Of a DNA stretch of 64,000 bases, positions 41,601-50,687 are shown one piece after another. Both the position numbers and the translations under genes were made by a program. The notes beneath the pieces were generated by a model. It worked only from the letters and a program-made list of their open reading frames with translations, was not told the DNA's origin and ran no database searches. Every line of letters starts with the position of its first letter. Positions within the stretch are counted from its first letter, which is position 1. The stretch comes from Blautia sp. XA-2221 (GTDB lineage Bacteria; Bacillota; Clostridia; Lachnospirales; Lachnospiraceae): the NCBI RefSeq assembly GCF_028767025.1, contig NZ_JAJQXX010000004.1, positions 124,001 through 188,000 of the forward strand, given 5' to 3'.

Positions 41601-42611
41601 TTATCTTGTTGTTTGTCTAAGTAGTAGCCTTGTTTTCAATTTTACAAACGGATATATTTCTGCTTTTTCTTCTACAGCCTGCAGCATAAGATCAGCTGCC
41701 GTTCTTCCCATTTCTATAATAGGATGTTGTATTGTACTTAATGCAGGAGCCATATACTGAGAGAAAAATATATTATCGTACCCCATTACTTGTACATCAT
41801 CCGGGATTCTATAAGACAACTCTTTTAGGGCATTCATTACACCAAGTGCCATTAAATCGTTAGCACAAATAACTGCTGAATACTGAATTCCTGCGCTTTC
41901 CATTTCTAAAATAGCTCTATATCCACTATCCACTGTATAGTCACCTGACCTAACAAGTTCTTTTTCAAAAGGAATTCCAAATTGTGTTAATGCTGTATGA
42001 TAGCCCTTTAATCTATCTGCTGCAACCTTACTTTTACCTTTTCCACCAATAAAAGCAATTTTATCAACACCACTATTAACAAAATATTCACACGCCATAT
42101 ACACAGCCAACTCATTATCTGTTGTTACAATTCCACAATTTGGTACATCTTCTAAATAGTTATCAAGAAATATGCATGGAACATGAAATTTTTCCATTAA
42201 CGAAAAATCTTCTGAAGGATGATCCCCAACAGGTGCAATTATTATTCCATCCACTTTTTTAGAAACAAAATCCTGTATCCATTTTCCTTCTGTTCTAACC
42301 GAGAAAAGACTATCACCTAAAATAAGAGAATACCCTTTTTCATTTAGTCTGGTGCCAATCACTCTAGCCATTTCCCCAAAAAAGGGATTCGTAATGTCTG
42401 GAATAATTAACCCAATAGTTTTTAGACGCATTCTTGCAGCCATTGTAGGTAAATTAGAATCTGTATCATATTTTAACTCATCTAAAAGATTTTGAATTTG
42501 CCTACGCTTCTTTTCTCCCACCCCATCTTTTCCATTTACAACCCGGGAGACCGTAGCTTTAGAAACACCTGCTAGTCTTGCTATTTCTTCCATGGTTAAT
42601 CGTCCAGACAT
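41601..42611 (-). CDS. LacI-family transcriptional regulator
   Basis: A 336-residue repressor. The N-terminal helix-turn-helix and hinge are MEEIARLAGVSKATVSRVVNG, followed by a periplasmic-binding-like effector domain (IGLIIPDITNPFFGEMARVI; AVICANDLMALGVMNALKEL). AAGGAG precedes the ATG. It lies in the operon it most likely controls. The inverted repeat ATTTACG-N11-CGTAAAT over the operon promoter (43526-43550) is its best candidate operator. Confidence 0.93.
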   Translation of the reverse strand: MSGRLTMEEIARLAGVSKATVSRVVNGKDGVGEKKRRQIQNLLDELKYDTDSNLPTMAARMRLKTIGLIIPDITNPFFGEMARVIGTRLNEKGYSLILGDSLFSVRTEGKWIQDFVSKKVDGIIIAPVGDHPSEDFSLMEKFHVPCIFLDNYLEDVPNCGIVTTDNELAVYMACEYFVNSGVDKIAFIGGKGKSKVAADRLKGYHTALTQFGIPFEKELVRSGDYTVDSGYRAILEMESAGIQYSAVICANDLMALGVMNALKELSYRIPDDVQVMGYDNIFFSQYMAPALSTIQHPIIEMGRTAADLMLQAVEEKAEIYPFVKLKTRLLLRQTTR

Positions 42612-42629
42612 TGCTTTCTCCTTTTTACC

Positions 42630-43469
42630 TTATAATCCTAGTACATTGTGAATATATTCTCTGCTAATCTGTGCTGATCTATAATTACATACTGGCTGAT
42701 AATCCAACTCGACACACAAGATATCATCATATCCTGCATTCCTCAGTTCTTTTACAACTGCTTTAAAATCTATGCATCCATATCCCAGCGGTCTAAAACG
42801 TTTCATCGGCCATTCTGGATTTAAAGATTCATCTGGATCAATATCCTTTAAATGCATATAACCAATACGTTTTCCATATTCCTTGATCAAGGATGGTGCA
42901 TACATACCCGCAAGCGTTGTATGAGCTGTATCCACACACAAATATACATATTCCGGATCTGTATTTTCCATAAACATATCAATCTGTTCTTTTGTGAAAA
43001 CTGCAGTATTTGCATGAGGATGCATACAAGCTTTAATTCCATTTTCTTTACAAAGTTTTCCAATTTTATTAGCTAATGCTGCATAGCTTAAAATTGTTTC
43101 TTCATTTGTTGGTCTTTGATATGGTTTATCAGACCACATTACACCTTGCATATTCATATAATGAACATCTGTTGTTTTCATAAACTTTACATATTTTTCA
43201 GCTTCTTCATAATCTTTTTCTGGATTATTACTAAAATAAAAATAAAGATTTTCAAATTTAAGGTTATATTTGCTTACCACATTTTTAAATCCCTCAATGT
43301 CATCTGCATAGTAATCGGCAATCCAGTTAAAATTTTCTACAGTTTCATATCCAAGATCGGAAACTTCTCTTAAAAACTGCTCAAAGTTCTCCTTATGCCT
43401 GTCATTAATTGGATTCCAATTATCTCTTTCATTCTGAATCCATGTCCATCCTGTATATCCTACTCTCAT
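42630..43469 (-). CDS. Sugar phosphate isomerase/epimerase-like TIM barrel
   Basis: A 279-residue protein of the xylose-isomerase-like (AP endonuclease 2) TIM-barrel superfamily, which includes IolE and IolI. Probable metal ligands are seen in KACMHPHANT, CVDTAHTTLAG, GYMHLKDIDPD and CVELDYQPV. It is the first gene of the operon. It would isomerise, epimerise or dehydrate the sugar or its keto form. AAAGGCGG precedes the ATG. The true substrate cannot be told from sequence. Confidence 0.8.
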   Translation of the reverse strand: MRVGYTGWTWIQNERDNWNPINDRHKENFEQFLREVSDLGYETVENFNWIADYYADDIEGFKNVVSKYNLKFENLYFYFSNNPEKDYEEAEKYVKFMKTTDVHYMNMQGVMWSDKPYQRPTNEETILSYAALANKIGKLCKENGIKACMHPHANTAVFTKEQIDMFMENTDPEYVYLCVDTAHTTLAGMYAPSLIKEYGKRIGYMHLKDIDPDESLNPEWPMKRFRPLGYGCIDFKAVVKELRNAGYDDILCVELDYQPVCNYRSAQISREYIHNVLGL

Positions 43470-43520
43470 AATTTACCGCCTTTCTTTTTTTATTTTTGCG
43501 TTTCTGTTTCTTTAATTCAC

Positions 43521-43550
43521 ATTATATTTACGTAATTTTGTTTCGTAAAT
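43521..43550 (-). promoter_or_regulatory. Promoter and probable LacI operator of the sugar operon
   Basis: Minus-strand TTTACG (43544-43549), 17 bases, TATAAT (43521-43526). The arms ATTTACG and CGTAAAT (43526-43532 and 43544-43550) are exact inverted repeats 11 bases apart, covering the -35 and spacer, as expected for a repressor site. Confidence 0.65.
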
Positions 43551-43662
43551 TGTATGTTTTTCACAATTTTCCTGTATGTTATTTGTCATTTTCATGCATA
43601 AACAATCTTCTATTCTACTTTCATCTCATAAATATGTTGTTGTCTGAAACTTTAGATTGCAG

Positions 43663-43717
43663 AAAAAAATCTCCTGTATCAAATCAGGTATAAAAACACT
43701 GATTTCTACAGGAGATT
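43663..43717. terminator. Strong terminator after deoC
   Basis: AATCTCCTGTA and TACAGGAGATT (43668-43678 and 43707-43717) enclose a second stem AAATCAG/CTGATTT. A minus-strand TTTTTTT follows. It ends the nucleoside operon and isolates the sugar operon. Confidence 0.88.
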
Positions 43718-43775
43718 CTTATTTTAAAAGACCATAAAGCTAAAAGACAATATTAGCCGCTCTTTTATCTATTAT

Positions 43776-44444
43776 TTAATATCCAGTACCATCATCGGTA
43801 TTCTTTATAATTTTGACAATTCGACTTGTTCCCAGACGATCAGCCCCAAGACGGATAAATTCTTCTGCGTCCTCCAGAGAAGAAATACCGCCGGCTGCTT
43901 TTACCTTCACTTCCGGTCCCACATGTTTCCTCATCAGCTCCACATCTGCAAAGGTTGCTCCGGATTTTGAAAATCCTGTAGAGGTTTTAATAAACTCTGC
44001 TCCTGCCTTTGTAACGATTTCGCACATTTTTATTTTTTCTTCATCTGTAAGCAGACAGGTTTCAATGATTACTTTAAGGATCTTTCCGTCACAAGCTTCG
44101 TGAATGCTGCGGATCTCATCTTCCAGCTCCTGATATTTCTTATCTTTCAGTAAGCCGATATTGATCACCATGTCTATCTCTGAAGCTCCGTTGGCAATAG
44201 CGTCCCTGGTCTCAAAAACTTTTGTGGCCGTAGTGCTGTATCCGTTTGGAAAACCGATCACTGTACAAATGGGAAGCTTTCCCTCTACATAATCAGCGCT
44301 TTGCTTTACATAGGAAGCCGGAATGCATGCGGATGCTGCTCCATATTTAATAGAATCGTCCAGAATCTGGCGGATTTCCTCCCATGTTGCAGTCTGTGTC
44401 AATAAGGTATGGTCTACTTTGCTTAAGATTTCTTTTTTATCCAT
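43776..44444 (-). CDS. deoC: Deoxyribose-phosphate aldolase
   Basis: A 222-residue class I aldolase that splits 2-deoxyribose-5-phosphate into glyceraldehyde-3-phosphate and acetaldehyde. Motifs are [16 protein letters not shown] at the start, [10 protein letters not shown], the Schiff-base lysine in FIKTSTGF (near residue 153), and [15 protein letters not shown] precedes the ATG. It is the last gene of the nucleoside salvage operon, 19 bases after deoB. Confidence 0.96.
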   Translation of the reverse strand: MDKKEILSKVDHTLLTQTATWEEIRQILDDSIKYGAASACIPASYVKQSADYVEGKLPICTVIGFPNGYSTTATKVFETRDAIANGASEIDMVINIGLLKDKKYQELEDEIRSIHEACDGKILKVIIETCLLTDEEKIKMCEIVTKAGAEFIKTSTGFSKSGATFADVELMRKHVGPEVKVKAAGGISSLEDAEEFIRLGADRLGTSRIVKIIKNTDDGTGY

Positions 44445-44463
44445 AACTGTCCTTTCTGATAAC

Positions 44464-45654
44464 TTATTTCAGTTTATCTAAAATTGAATGTCCAATGGTT
44501 CCTTCCGGCATTTTTACACCGAAATTATCTGCAATAGTTGCCCCAATCACTGCAAAGGTATCCGTGTCCTCCAGTTTTCCATTTCCTTTCATAGAAGGAG
44601 AATAAGCTACAAAAGGCACATGTTCTCTGGTGTGATCCGTTCCTGTATGGGTTGGATCATTTCCGTGATCTGCCGTAATGATTAAAAGATCGTCCTCACG
44701 AAGTACCTGAAGAAGTTCGCCCAGTTTTTGGTCAAATTTTTCCAGCTCCTGCGCATAACCTTCTACATTGCGGCGGTGTCCCCACAAGGCGTCGAAGTCT
44801 ACCAGGTTGGTAAAGCACAATCCTTCAAAATCTTTTCTCGCAATTTCAATGGTCTGTTCCATTCCATGAACAGAGCTCTTGGATTTATTGGATTCCGTCA
44901 GGCCTTCTCCGTCAAAAATATCAAAAATCTTTCCAACAGAGATCACCTCATATCCTGCCTCCTTTAAGGCATCCAGCGCTGTTTTCCCATAAGGTTTCAG
45001 TGCATAATCATGACGGTTGGCAGTACGCTTGAATTCCCCCTTCTTTTTTCCTACATAAGGTCTTGCAATGACTCTTCCAACCTTCCATTCATCCTTCATA
45101 GTCAGCTCTCTGGCAATCTCGCAGCAGCGATAAAGTTCCTGAAGCCCAAAGGTTTCTTCATTTCCACAGATCTGGAGAACAGAATCTGCAGACGTGTACA
45201 CGATCATATGACCGGTTGCAATTTCTTCTTCTGCCAGTTCGTCCAGGATTTCAGTTCCGCTGGCGCTTTTGTTTCCAATAATCACACGCCCCGTCCTTGC
45301 TGACAGTTCATCCAGAAGCTCTTTGGGAAATCCTGTTTCCGTAAAGGTTTTAAACGGTGTGGTAATATGAAGTCCCATCATTTCCCAATGGCCGGTCATA
45401 GTATCCTTTCCCACACTGGCTTCTGCCATTTCCATATAATAGCCAAGAGGCTTTTCTGCTGCCGGAACGCCTTTCAGCGGATGAAGATTGGCAATCCCCA
45501 GCTTTTGAAAATTAGGAATCTGAAAGTTTTCTGTTCTTTCCGCAATGTGCCCCAGCGTATCGGTTCCTGCATCTCCATATTCTGCAGCATCCGGCAGGGC
45601 ACCAATTCCCATAGAGTCTACAACAATGGTAAAAACACGTTTAAATTTACTCAA
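44464..45654 (-). CDS. deoB: Phosphopentomutase
   Basis: A 396-residue binuclear-metal mutase of the alkaline-phosphatase fold that interconverts (deoxy)ribose-1- and -5-phosphates. Motifs are [18 protein letters not shown] at the start, with the metal-binding Asp, [13 protein letters not shown] with the phosphorylated Thr, and [20 protein letters not shown] near the end. The start is a TTG at 45654 (MSKFKRVF), since AGGAAGGAAGG lies just upstream. An ATG 30 bases further up has no ribosome site, and the TTG start gives the usual family length. Confidence 0.95.
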   Translation of the reverse strand: MSKFKRVFTIVVDSMGIGALPDAAEYGDAGTDTLGHIAERTENFQIPNFQKLGIANLHPLKGVPAAEKPLGYYMEMAEASVGKDTMTGHWEMMGLHITTPFKTFTETGFPKELLDELSARTGRVIIGNKSASGTEILDELAEEEIATGHMIVYTSADSVLQICGNEETFGLQELYRCCEIARELTMKDEWKVGRVIARPYVGKKKGEFKRTANRHDYALKPYGKTALDALKEAGYEVISVGKIFDIFDGEGLTESNKSKSSVHGMEQTIEIARKDFEGLCFTNLVDFDALWGHRRNVEGYAQELEKFDQKLGELLQVLREDDLLIITADHGNDPTHTGTDHTREHVPFVAYSPSMKGNGKLEDTDTFAVIGATIADNFGVKMPEGTIGHSILDKLK

Positions 45655-45705
45655 TGAAATGCCTTCCTTCCTATTATTGATCATGTATATAAGAATCGTG
45701 ATAGC

Positions 45706-46485
45706 TTATTTTTCTCTGTCTGCCCGGATCAGTTTGCGGATAGCTTCTACAGCAACCTTAATTGCTGACTCTGTATCATGAACAATAGGATTGTCCAATC
45801 CTGCTGCATTTCTCTCCTGATTTCCCACTACAAGAAAATCAGATCCGCAGCGTACTCTCAAATGACTTGCCGCCACAAACAATGCAGCTGATTCCATTTC
45901 CGATGCTTTGCAGCCCAGACGTTTCCATGCTTCCCACTTGTTCAGAAGTTCGTAGCTGACCGGCATTCTCTCCGGCTCATGCTGTCCATAAAAAGCATCC
46001 TTACACTGAACAACGCCTGCATGATAAGTGTAACCCAGCTCTTTTGCCGCTGATACCAGAGCATTTGTAACGTCCAGATCTGCAACTGCCGGAAACTCAA
46101 TAGGAGCATATTCTCTGCTGGTTCCCTCCATGCGGATCGCTCCGGTTGCTACAACAATATCTCCGCCTTTTACATCCATCTCAATACCGCCACAGGTTCC
46201 CACACGGATAAAAGTATCCGCTCCGCAAAGCACAAGCTCTTCCATAGCGATTGAAGCAGAAGGTCCTCCAATTCCAGTTGAGGTCACACTGACTTTTTCG
46301 CCGTCCAGATAGCCGGTATAAGTCACATACTCACGACTGTCTGCCACCAGCTTCGCATCATCAAAAAATCTGGCGATCTTTTCACAGCGTTTCGGATCTC
46401 CCGGAAGAATCACATAACGTCCTACATCACCTTTCCGGATCTGTAAATGATACTGCAATCCCACTTCACCTGAATAATTCTGCAT
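45706..46485 (-). CDS. udp: Uridine phosphorylase
   Basis: A 259-residue hexameric nucleoside phosphorylase (NP-I family) that cleaves uridine with phosphate to uracil and ribose-1-phosphate. It has [15 protein letters not shown] near residue 24, [18 protein letters not shown] (phosphate and base site) and [14 protein letters not shown] (ribose site). AGGAGG precedes the ATG. Part of the operon with cdd and punA. Confidence 0.92.
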   Translation of the reverse strand: MQNYSGEVGLQYHLQIRKGDVGRYVILPGDPKRCEKIARFFDDAKLVADSREYVTYTGYLDGEKVSVTSTGIGGPSASIAMEELVLCGADTFIRVGTCGGIEMDVKGGDIVVATGAIRMEGTSREYAPIEFPAVADLDVTNALVSAAKELGYTYHAGVVQCKDAFYGQHEPERMPVSYELLNKWEAWKRLGCKASEMESAALFVAASHLRVRCGSDFLVVGNQERNAAGLDNPIVHDTESAIKVAVEAIRKLIRADREK

Positions 46486-46500
46486 TTTATCTTCCTCCTT

Positions 46501-46947
46501 TTAGCGGGCCAGATTTTCCGGTCCGAATCCCAGCGGCAGCAATTCTGCCAGACTGTAGTTCAAAATTCCACCTTTTCCATCCTCCAGAAGAATCCGGAAT
46601 TCTTCCGGAGCACAAAATTCACGCATGACCTGACGGCATACTCCACATGGCGAACACGTTTCTTTTCCCTCTGTTCCTTCCGCGTCGCCTACAACCGCTA
46701 TGGCTGCAAATTCTCTCTCTCCTTCCGATACCGCCTTAAAAAATGCGGTTCTCTCTGCACAGTTGCTGGGAGTATAGGATGCGTTTTCTATATTGCATCC
46801 CAGATATACTTTTCCCTGTTTTGTAACAAGCGCCGCGCCTACCTGGAAGTGAGAATAAGGAGTATAAGCCCGTTTTCTGGCCTCATGAGCCAGTTCAATC
46901 AGTTTTTTTTCATTTAAGCTTCCACTGTCCAGAACTTTTTCATCCAT
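46501..46947 (-). CDS. cdd: Cytidine deaminase
   Basis: A 148-residue zinc deaminase that converts cytidine and deoxycytidine to (deoxy)uridine, the substrate of the next enzyme. Motifs are YTPYSHFQVGAAL, the catalytic SNCAERTAFF and CSPCGVCRQVM, giving one Cys-Ala-Glu and a PCxxC zinc site. Its start overlaps the end of punA by eight bases, so translation is coupled. Confidence 0.96.
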   Translation of the reverse strand: MDEKVLDSGSLNEKKLIELAHEARKRAYTPYSHFQVGAALVTKQGKVYLGCNIENASYTPSNCAERTAFFKAVSEGEREFAAIAVVGDAEGTEGKETCSPCGVCRQVMREFCAPEEFRILLEDGKGGILNYSLAELLPLGFGPENLAR

Positions 46948-47782
46948 TCTTTCTTTCTCCGATCAGACGTATGGTCTCTGTCACCAGCTTCTTAAAATCT
47001 GCCGCTGCACGGTCTGCTGTCTCCTGTACCTCTTTATGATCCAGCGGCTGTGCGGACATTCCTGATGCCATATTTGTGATACAGGATATTCCGCATACAT
47101 CCATTCCCATGTGATTGGCAGCCATTGCCTCACAGGCAGTGCTCATTCCTGCCGCATCTCCGCCCATAGCTCTGCACATACGGATTTCTGCCGGTGTTTC
47201 ATAATTCGGACCTGTAAACTGCATGTATACTCCCTGCTGGATGCTTACCTGCATATTTCTGGCAGCCTTTTTGATGATTTCTCTCAGTTCTTTTTTATAA
47301 ACTTCACTCATATCAGGAAATCTTGGTCCCAGTTCCTCCAGATTTTGTCCGATCAAAGGACTTGGAACAGCCGTTGTAATATGATCTGTGATCATCATCA
47401 GATCTCCCGGGCAGAAATTATAATTAACGCCTCCGGCTGCATTTGTAAGGATAATCGTTTTTGCCCCCAGCAATCCCATTAATCTGGTAGGAAGCACAAC
47501 GTCTGACATTTCATATCCTTCATAGTAATGAACACGTCCCTGCATGGCTACAATCGGAACTCCCTGTACATAACCAAACAAAAATCTTCCCTGATGCCCT
47601 GTCACTGTAGATACCGGAAATCCTTCAATCTCAGAATATTCCAGAACTTCCACAACATCCATTTCTTTGGCATAATCTCCCAGTCCAGAGCCCAGGATCA
47701 ATGCCACCTCCGGTTTAAATGAAATACGACTTTTCACTGCATTGGTGCATGTGATAAGTTTTTCATAAATTCTATTTTCCAT
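46940..47782 (-). CDS. punA: Purine nucleoside phosphorylase (trimeric type)
   Basis: A 280-residue PNP that cleaves inosine and guanosine with phosphate. Features are VALILGSGLGDYAKEM near the start, SEIEGFPVSTVTGHQGRFLF, ILTNAAGGVNYNFCPGDLMM, and GPNYETPAEIRMCRAMGGDA with MSTACEA. These mark the trimeric (PunA) family, distinct from hexameric DeoD. It lies four bases after the Crp-like gene. Confidence 0.95.
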   Translation of the reverse strand: MENRIYEKLITCTNAVKSRISFKPEVALILGSGLGDYAKEMDVVEVLEYSEIEGFPVSTVTGHQGRFLFGYVQGVPIVAMQGRVHYYEGYEMSDVVLPTRLMGLLGAKTIILTNAAGGVNYNFCPGDLMMITDHITTAVPSPLIGQNLEELGPRFPDMSEVYKKELREIIKKAARNMQVSIQQGVYMQFTGPNYETPAEIRMCRAMGGDAAGMSTACEAMAANHMGMDVCGISCITNMASGMSAQPLDHKEVQETADRAAADFKKLVTETIRLIGERKNG

Positions 47783-47786
47783 ATCA

Positions 47787-48509
47787 TCACCTCTCTATTA
47801 ATGCTGATACCATTTCATTCATCTTCATGTACTGCTCTTTATTGATACTGAATTTATTTCCTTCTTTTGTGATCCATCCGTTTTCATGGAACTTTTTGAC
47901 CGCGCGGTTGACTGTCCGGACACAAAGCCCTGTCATCTCAGAAAGCTCCGCTCTGGAGGAATTCACAAAGAATCTTCCGTCTTTTTCATTTTTCTTATAG
48001 GTGTCCACCAGGTAAAGAGCCAGCCTGTCGGCACCCTGCAGAAATAAATAAGCTCTGCTTTTCCTATCTGTTTCCAATAAATAACGTCCTACGGTTTTCG
48101 CTTCCCGTTTCAATGCATTGATGTCTGTATTTAACCATTTTTCATAACTGTGTTTCGGAATCTTGATCGCAATACAGGGCGTCACTGTTTCTATGGTTGC
48201 ATTATATACAGGAAGATCCAGGACTAATTCCATACCGCCCATTGCTTCCAGTGTATTTACTCTCATAAAATCATATACGATTCCATAGATCCTGTAATCT
48301 GCTGCCCGTATGATTCCTTTAATGATCAGATAAATATATTTGACCGGTTCGTTTTCTCTGATAAATGTATAGTCCTTTTCCATCTTAATGATCTGGAAAG
48401 AATCAATGAGCCACCTGGGAGCGCCGGCAAAATATGCTTTCAGTTCCTCATATTTTTCATGTTCTATTTCTCCCAGAACAGATATGGCATTATACAGGTA
48501 GTCACTCAT
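47787..48509 (-). CDS. Crp/Fnr-family transcriptional regulator
   Basis: A 240-residue regulator with an N-terminal cyclic-nucleotide-binding-like beta barrel (YTFIRENEPVKYIYLIIKGI) and a C-terminal winged helix-turn-helix (SRAELSEMTGLCVRTVNRAV). No FNR-type cysteine cluster is seen. It is encoded at the head of the salvage genes and after the transporter terminator, so it likely senses a nucleoside-related or other small signal and controls this cluster. Repeated TTTGTGCAA boxes at the transporter promoter are possible targets. Confidence 0.88.
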   Translation of the reverse strand: MSDYLYNAISVLGEIEHEKYEELKAYFAGAPRWLIDSFQIIKMEKDYTFIRENEPVKYIYLIIKGIIRAADYRIYGIVYDFMRVNTLEAMGGMELVLDLPVYNATIETVTPCIAIKIPKHSYEKWLNTDINALKREAKTVGRYLLETDRKSRAYLFLQGADRLALYLVDTYKKNEKDGRFFVNSSRAELSEMTGLCVRTVNRAVKKFHENGWITKEGNKFSINKEQYMKMNEMVSALIER

Positions 48510-48526
48510 GATCTTTCACCTCATTT

Positions 48527-48570
48527 AGGAAAACAGGCTGTCCCACTTACTTGTGCGACAGCCTTTTTGT
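48527..48570. terminator. Terminator after the BmpA gene
   Basis: AGGCTGTC (48535-48542) pairs with GACAGCCT (48557-48564). T-runs on both strands (minus TGTTTTCC, plus TTTTTG). It lies between bmpA and the Crp-like gene and may be partial, as genes on both sides share a strand. Confidence 0.75.
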
Positions 48571-48606
48571 TATTGAATCAATAGTTGCTCCGTTCTGCTG
48601 ATTCCA

Positions 48607-49671
48607 TTACTGGATCAGTTCTACTTTTACATTGTCTGCCGGAACATCTGTTGCGCTTGCTGCAACTGTATCATTTTCTACTTTGATGCTTCCGTCAACA
48701 AGACCCTGGAAAAGTTTATCATATGTAGCCTGGTCAAATTTCTCAAATTTAGATGTTTCCATCGGCAGTAAGATACCATTGTCAGCAGCTGTAAGAGTTA
48801 CAGATTTTCCGCCTTCAAAGGTTCCATCATAACAAGATTTTACAGTATTGTATACAGAATCGCCAAGGTTCTTCATAGCAGATGTAATAACTGTATCAGA
48901 CTCGGAAGACTGGTCAACGTCTACACCGATCACTTTGCCGCCAGAAGTCTCTGCTGCTTTCATAACAGAGTTTCCAACTGCACCGCCGCATGCGAAGATT
49001 ACTTCTGTTCCTTCGTTATACCATGCAGATGCTTTTGCATTGTTTTCCGGAGTTGCATCAAAGTTTCCTACATAAGTATACTTCATGGACACTTCTTCTA
49101 CGCCAAGCTCTTTTGCAGCTGCGTCAGCGCCCTGGATAAATCCATAACCGTAACGGATTACTGCAGGAACTGCAATACCGCCCATGAATCCAAGCTTTGT
49201 ATAGCCTTCTGCTACTGCTGCATAGCCTGCCAGATAACCAGCCTGCTCCTCTGCATAGAAAATGGATTCTACGTTTTTCTCAATTCTCTGACCCTCGTTA
49301 GGATCTGTAGGAGCTGCATCAATAATTACGAATTTTACGTCCGGATATTTATCCTGTGCTTCCAGAACCGGATACTCAAACAGGAATCCCGGAGTTACGA
49401 TAACCTTTGCTCCTCCTTTTACTGCAAGGTCAATGGAGGTCATGCATGCAGCGTCTGATTTTTCAGCCGGTTTGTAATATTTGCAGGTAAGATTATTATC
49501 TTTTGCATATGCCTCCAGTCCTTCCCAGGAACCCTGGTTAAAGGATTTGTCGTCAATAGTTCCTACGTCTGTGATCAGCGCAAGTTCATATCCCTCATCT
49601 GCATGAACCGTTGCAGCACCTCCCATAACCATTACGCCTGCCAGTAATAAACTTAATAATTTTTTCATCAT
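48607..49671 (-). CDS. BMP-family nucleoside-binding protein without lipobox
   Basis: A 354-residue exported binding protein of the basic membrane protein (BmpA/PnrA) family (ALITDVGTIDDKSFNQGSWE, then KYYKPAEKSDAACM; GFMGGIAVPAVIRYGYGFIQ). These bind purine or pyrimidine nucleosides. The signal peptide is about 1-24 (GGAATVHA-D), and no lipidation cysteine follows, unlike typical Gram-positive BMP lipoproteins. AAAGGAGG precedes the ATG. It is the final gene of the transporter operon. Confidence 0.9.
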   Translation of the reverse strand: MMKKLLSLLLAGVMVMGGAATVHADEGYELALITDVGTIDDKSFNQGSWEGLEAYAKDNNLTCKYYKPAEKSDAACMTSIDLAVKGGAKVIVTPGFLFEYPVLEAQDKYPDVKFVIIDAAPTDPNEGQRIEKNVESIFYAEEQAGYLAGYAAVAEGYTKLGFMGGIAVPAVIRYGYGFIQGADAAAKELGVEEVSMKYTYVGNFDATPENNAKASAWYNEGTEVIFACGGAVGNSVMKAAETSGGKVIGVDVDQSSESDTVITSAMKNLGDSVYNTVKSCYDGTFEGGKSVTLTAADNGILLPMETSKFEKFDQATYDKLFQGLVDGSIKVENDTVAASATDVPADNVKVELIQ

Positions 49672-49731
49672 GTTTTTGTCCTCCTTTGGATTTTTTATGT
49701 AAATTAATAAGTTTCACGTAAAAATAAACGT

Positions 49732-50685
49732 TTATCTGCTTCCCTTATCATATGGAATTCCCTCTGCCCGCGGAGCCTGAGAATTCTTTGAAGAAAAGAT
49801 CAGGACGATCAGCGTTGCAATATAAGGAATCGTCTTGTAGATCTCATTTGGGATCGGCAGAGATTTCAGTATCGGAATAGCTGAATATGCACTTGCCAGT
49901 GTCTTCATGATACCGAAGAAAAATGCTGCCATAAGGATTTTACCACTTCTCCACTGTCCGAAGATCAGCACGGCAATGGCAAGGAATCCATATCCGGCTA
50001 CAGTTGCATTAAAGTTTGTGGATGTCGGAACTACGAATACCAGACCGCCGATTCCGGCAAGGACACCGGAAATGATAACACCTGCATAGCGGATCCCTGC
50101 TACGTTTACGCCTACAGAGTCTGCTGCGCCCGGATGCTCACCGCAGGCACGGAGACGAAGACCGAATCTTGTCTTTTTGATGGCAAAGGCTGCCACAAGG
50201 AAAATACCGATGCCAATAAATGTAGTGATATAGCAATTCTGGAAAAACATAGGTCCGATCACCGGAATACTTCCAAGAACCGGTACCTTTGAAATATAAA
50301 AGGTATCTGCAAAAGGAATCTGCTGAGTACCCTGGATCATACGTGCCACATAAATCGCAAATGCCGGAGCAAACATATTAAGAGCAGTACCGCTGATAGT
50401 CTGATCTGCTTTCATGTTTACGGAAGCAAATGCATGAAGCAGAGAAAATATCCCGCCTACCGCACCTGCGATCAAAACTGCCAGGATCAGCAGGAGCTGT
50501 CCACTGATACTGTTCTGAAAGATATTGATAAAGAAAATTCCTACAAAGGCTCCCATAACCATAATACCTTCCAGAGCAATGTTGATGACGCCGCTTCGTT
50601 CCGAATACATAGCACCGATGGCCACGATCAGAAGAGGAATCGCAAAATACATTGTCTGCTGAATGATAAAATATAATACGCTCAT
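49732..50685 (-). CDS. Nucleoside ABC transporter permease (NupQ-like)
   Basis: A 317-residue membrane permease of the BPD-2 family. It has IGAMYSERSGVINIALEGIM near the start (the EAA-like loop of this group), and GLRLRACGEHPGAADSVGVN with VFGQWRSGKI later. It pairs with the larger permease encoded two bases upstream and the double-ABC ATPase. The ribosome site is AAAGGAGG. Confidence 0.92.
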   Translation of the reverse strand: MSVLYFIIQQTMYFAIPLLIVAIGAMYSERSGVINIALEGIMVMGAFVGIFFINIFQNSISGQLLLILAVLIAGAVGGIFSLLHAFASVNMKADQTISGTALNMFAPAFAIYVARMIQGTQQIPFADTFYISKVPVLGSIPVIGPMFFQNCYITTFIGIGIFLVAAFAIKKTRFGLRLRACGEHPGAADSVGVNVAGIRYAGVIISGVLAGIGGLVFVVPTSTNFNATVAGYGFLAIAVLIFGQWRSGKILMAAFFFGIMKTLASAYSAIPILKSLPIPNEIYKTIPYIATLIVLIFSSKNSQAPRAEGIPYDKGSR

Positions 50686-50687
50686 GC

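Larger units (their letters stand above)
43470..43775. other. 306-base region between sugar operon and deoC
   Basis: It holds the operon promoter/operator and the deoC terminator. The remaining sequence (about 43551-43660) is AT-rich upstream DNA with no recognisable gene or RNA. Confidence 0.5.

Noticed and set aside
32342-43469. Plain D-ribose operon (rbsRDACBK)
   Set aside because: The rbs-like core is there, but dehydrogenase, AKR-like protein, TIM-barrel isomerase, extra permease and LarC are not part of ribose use.
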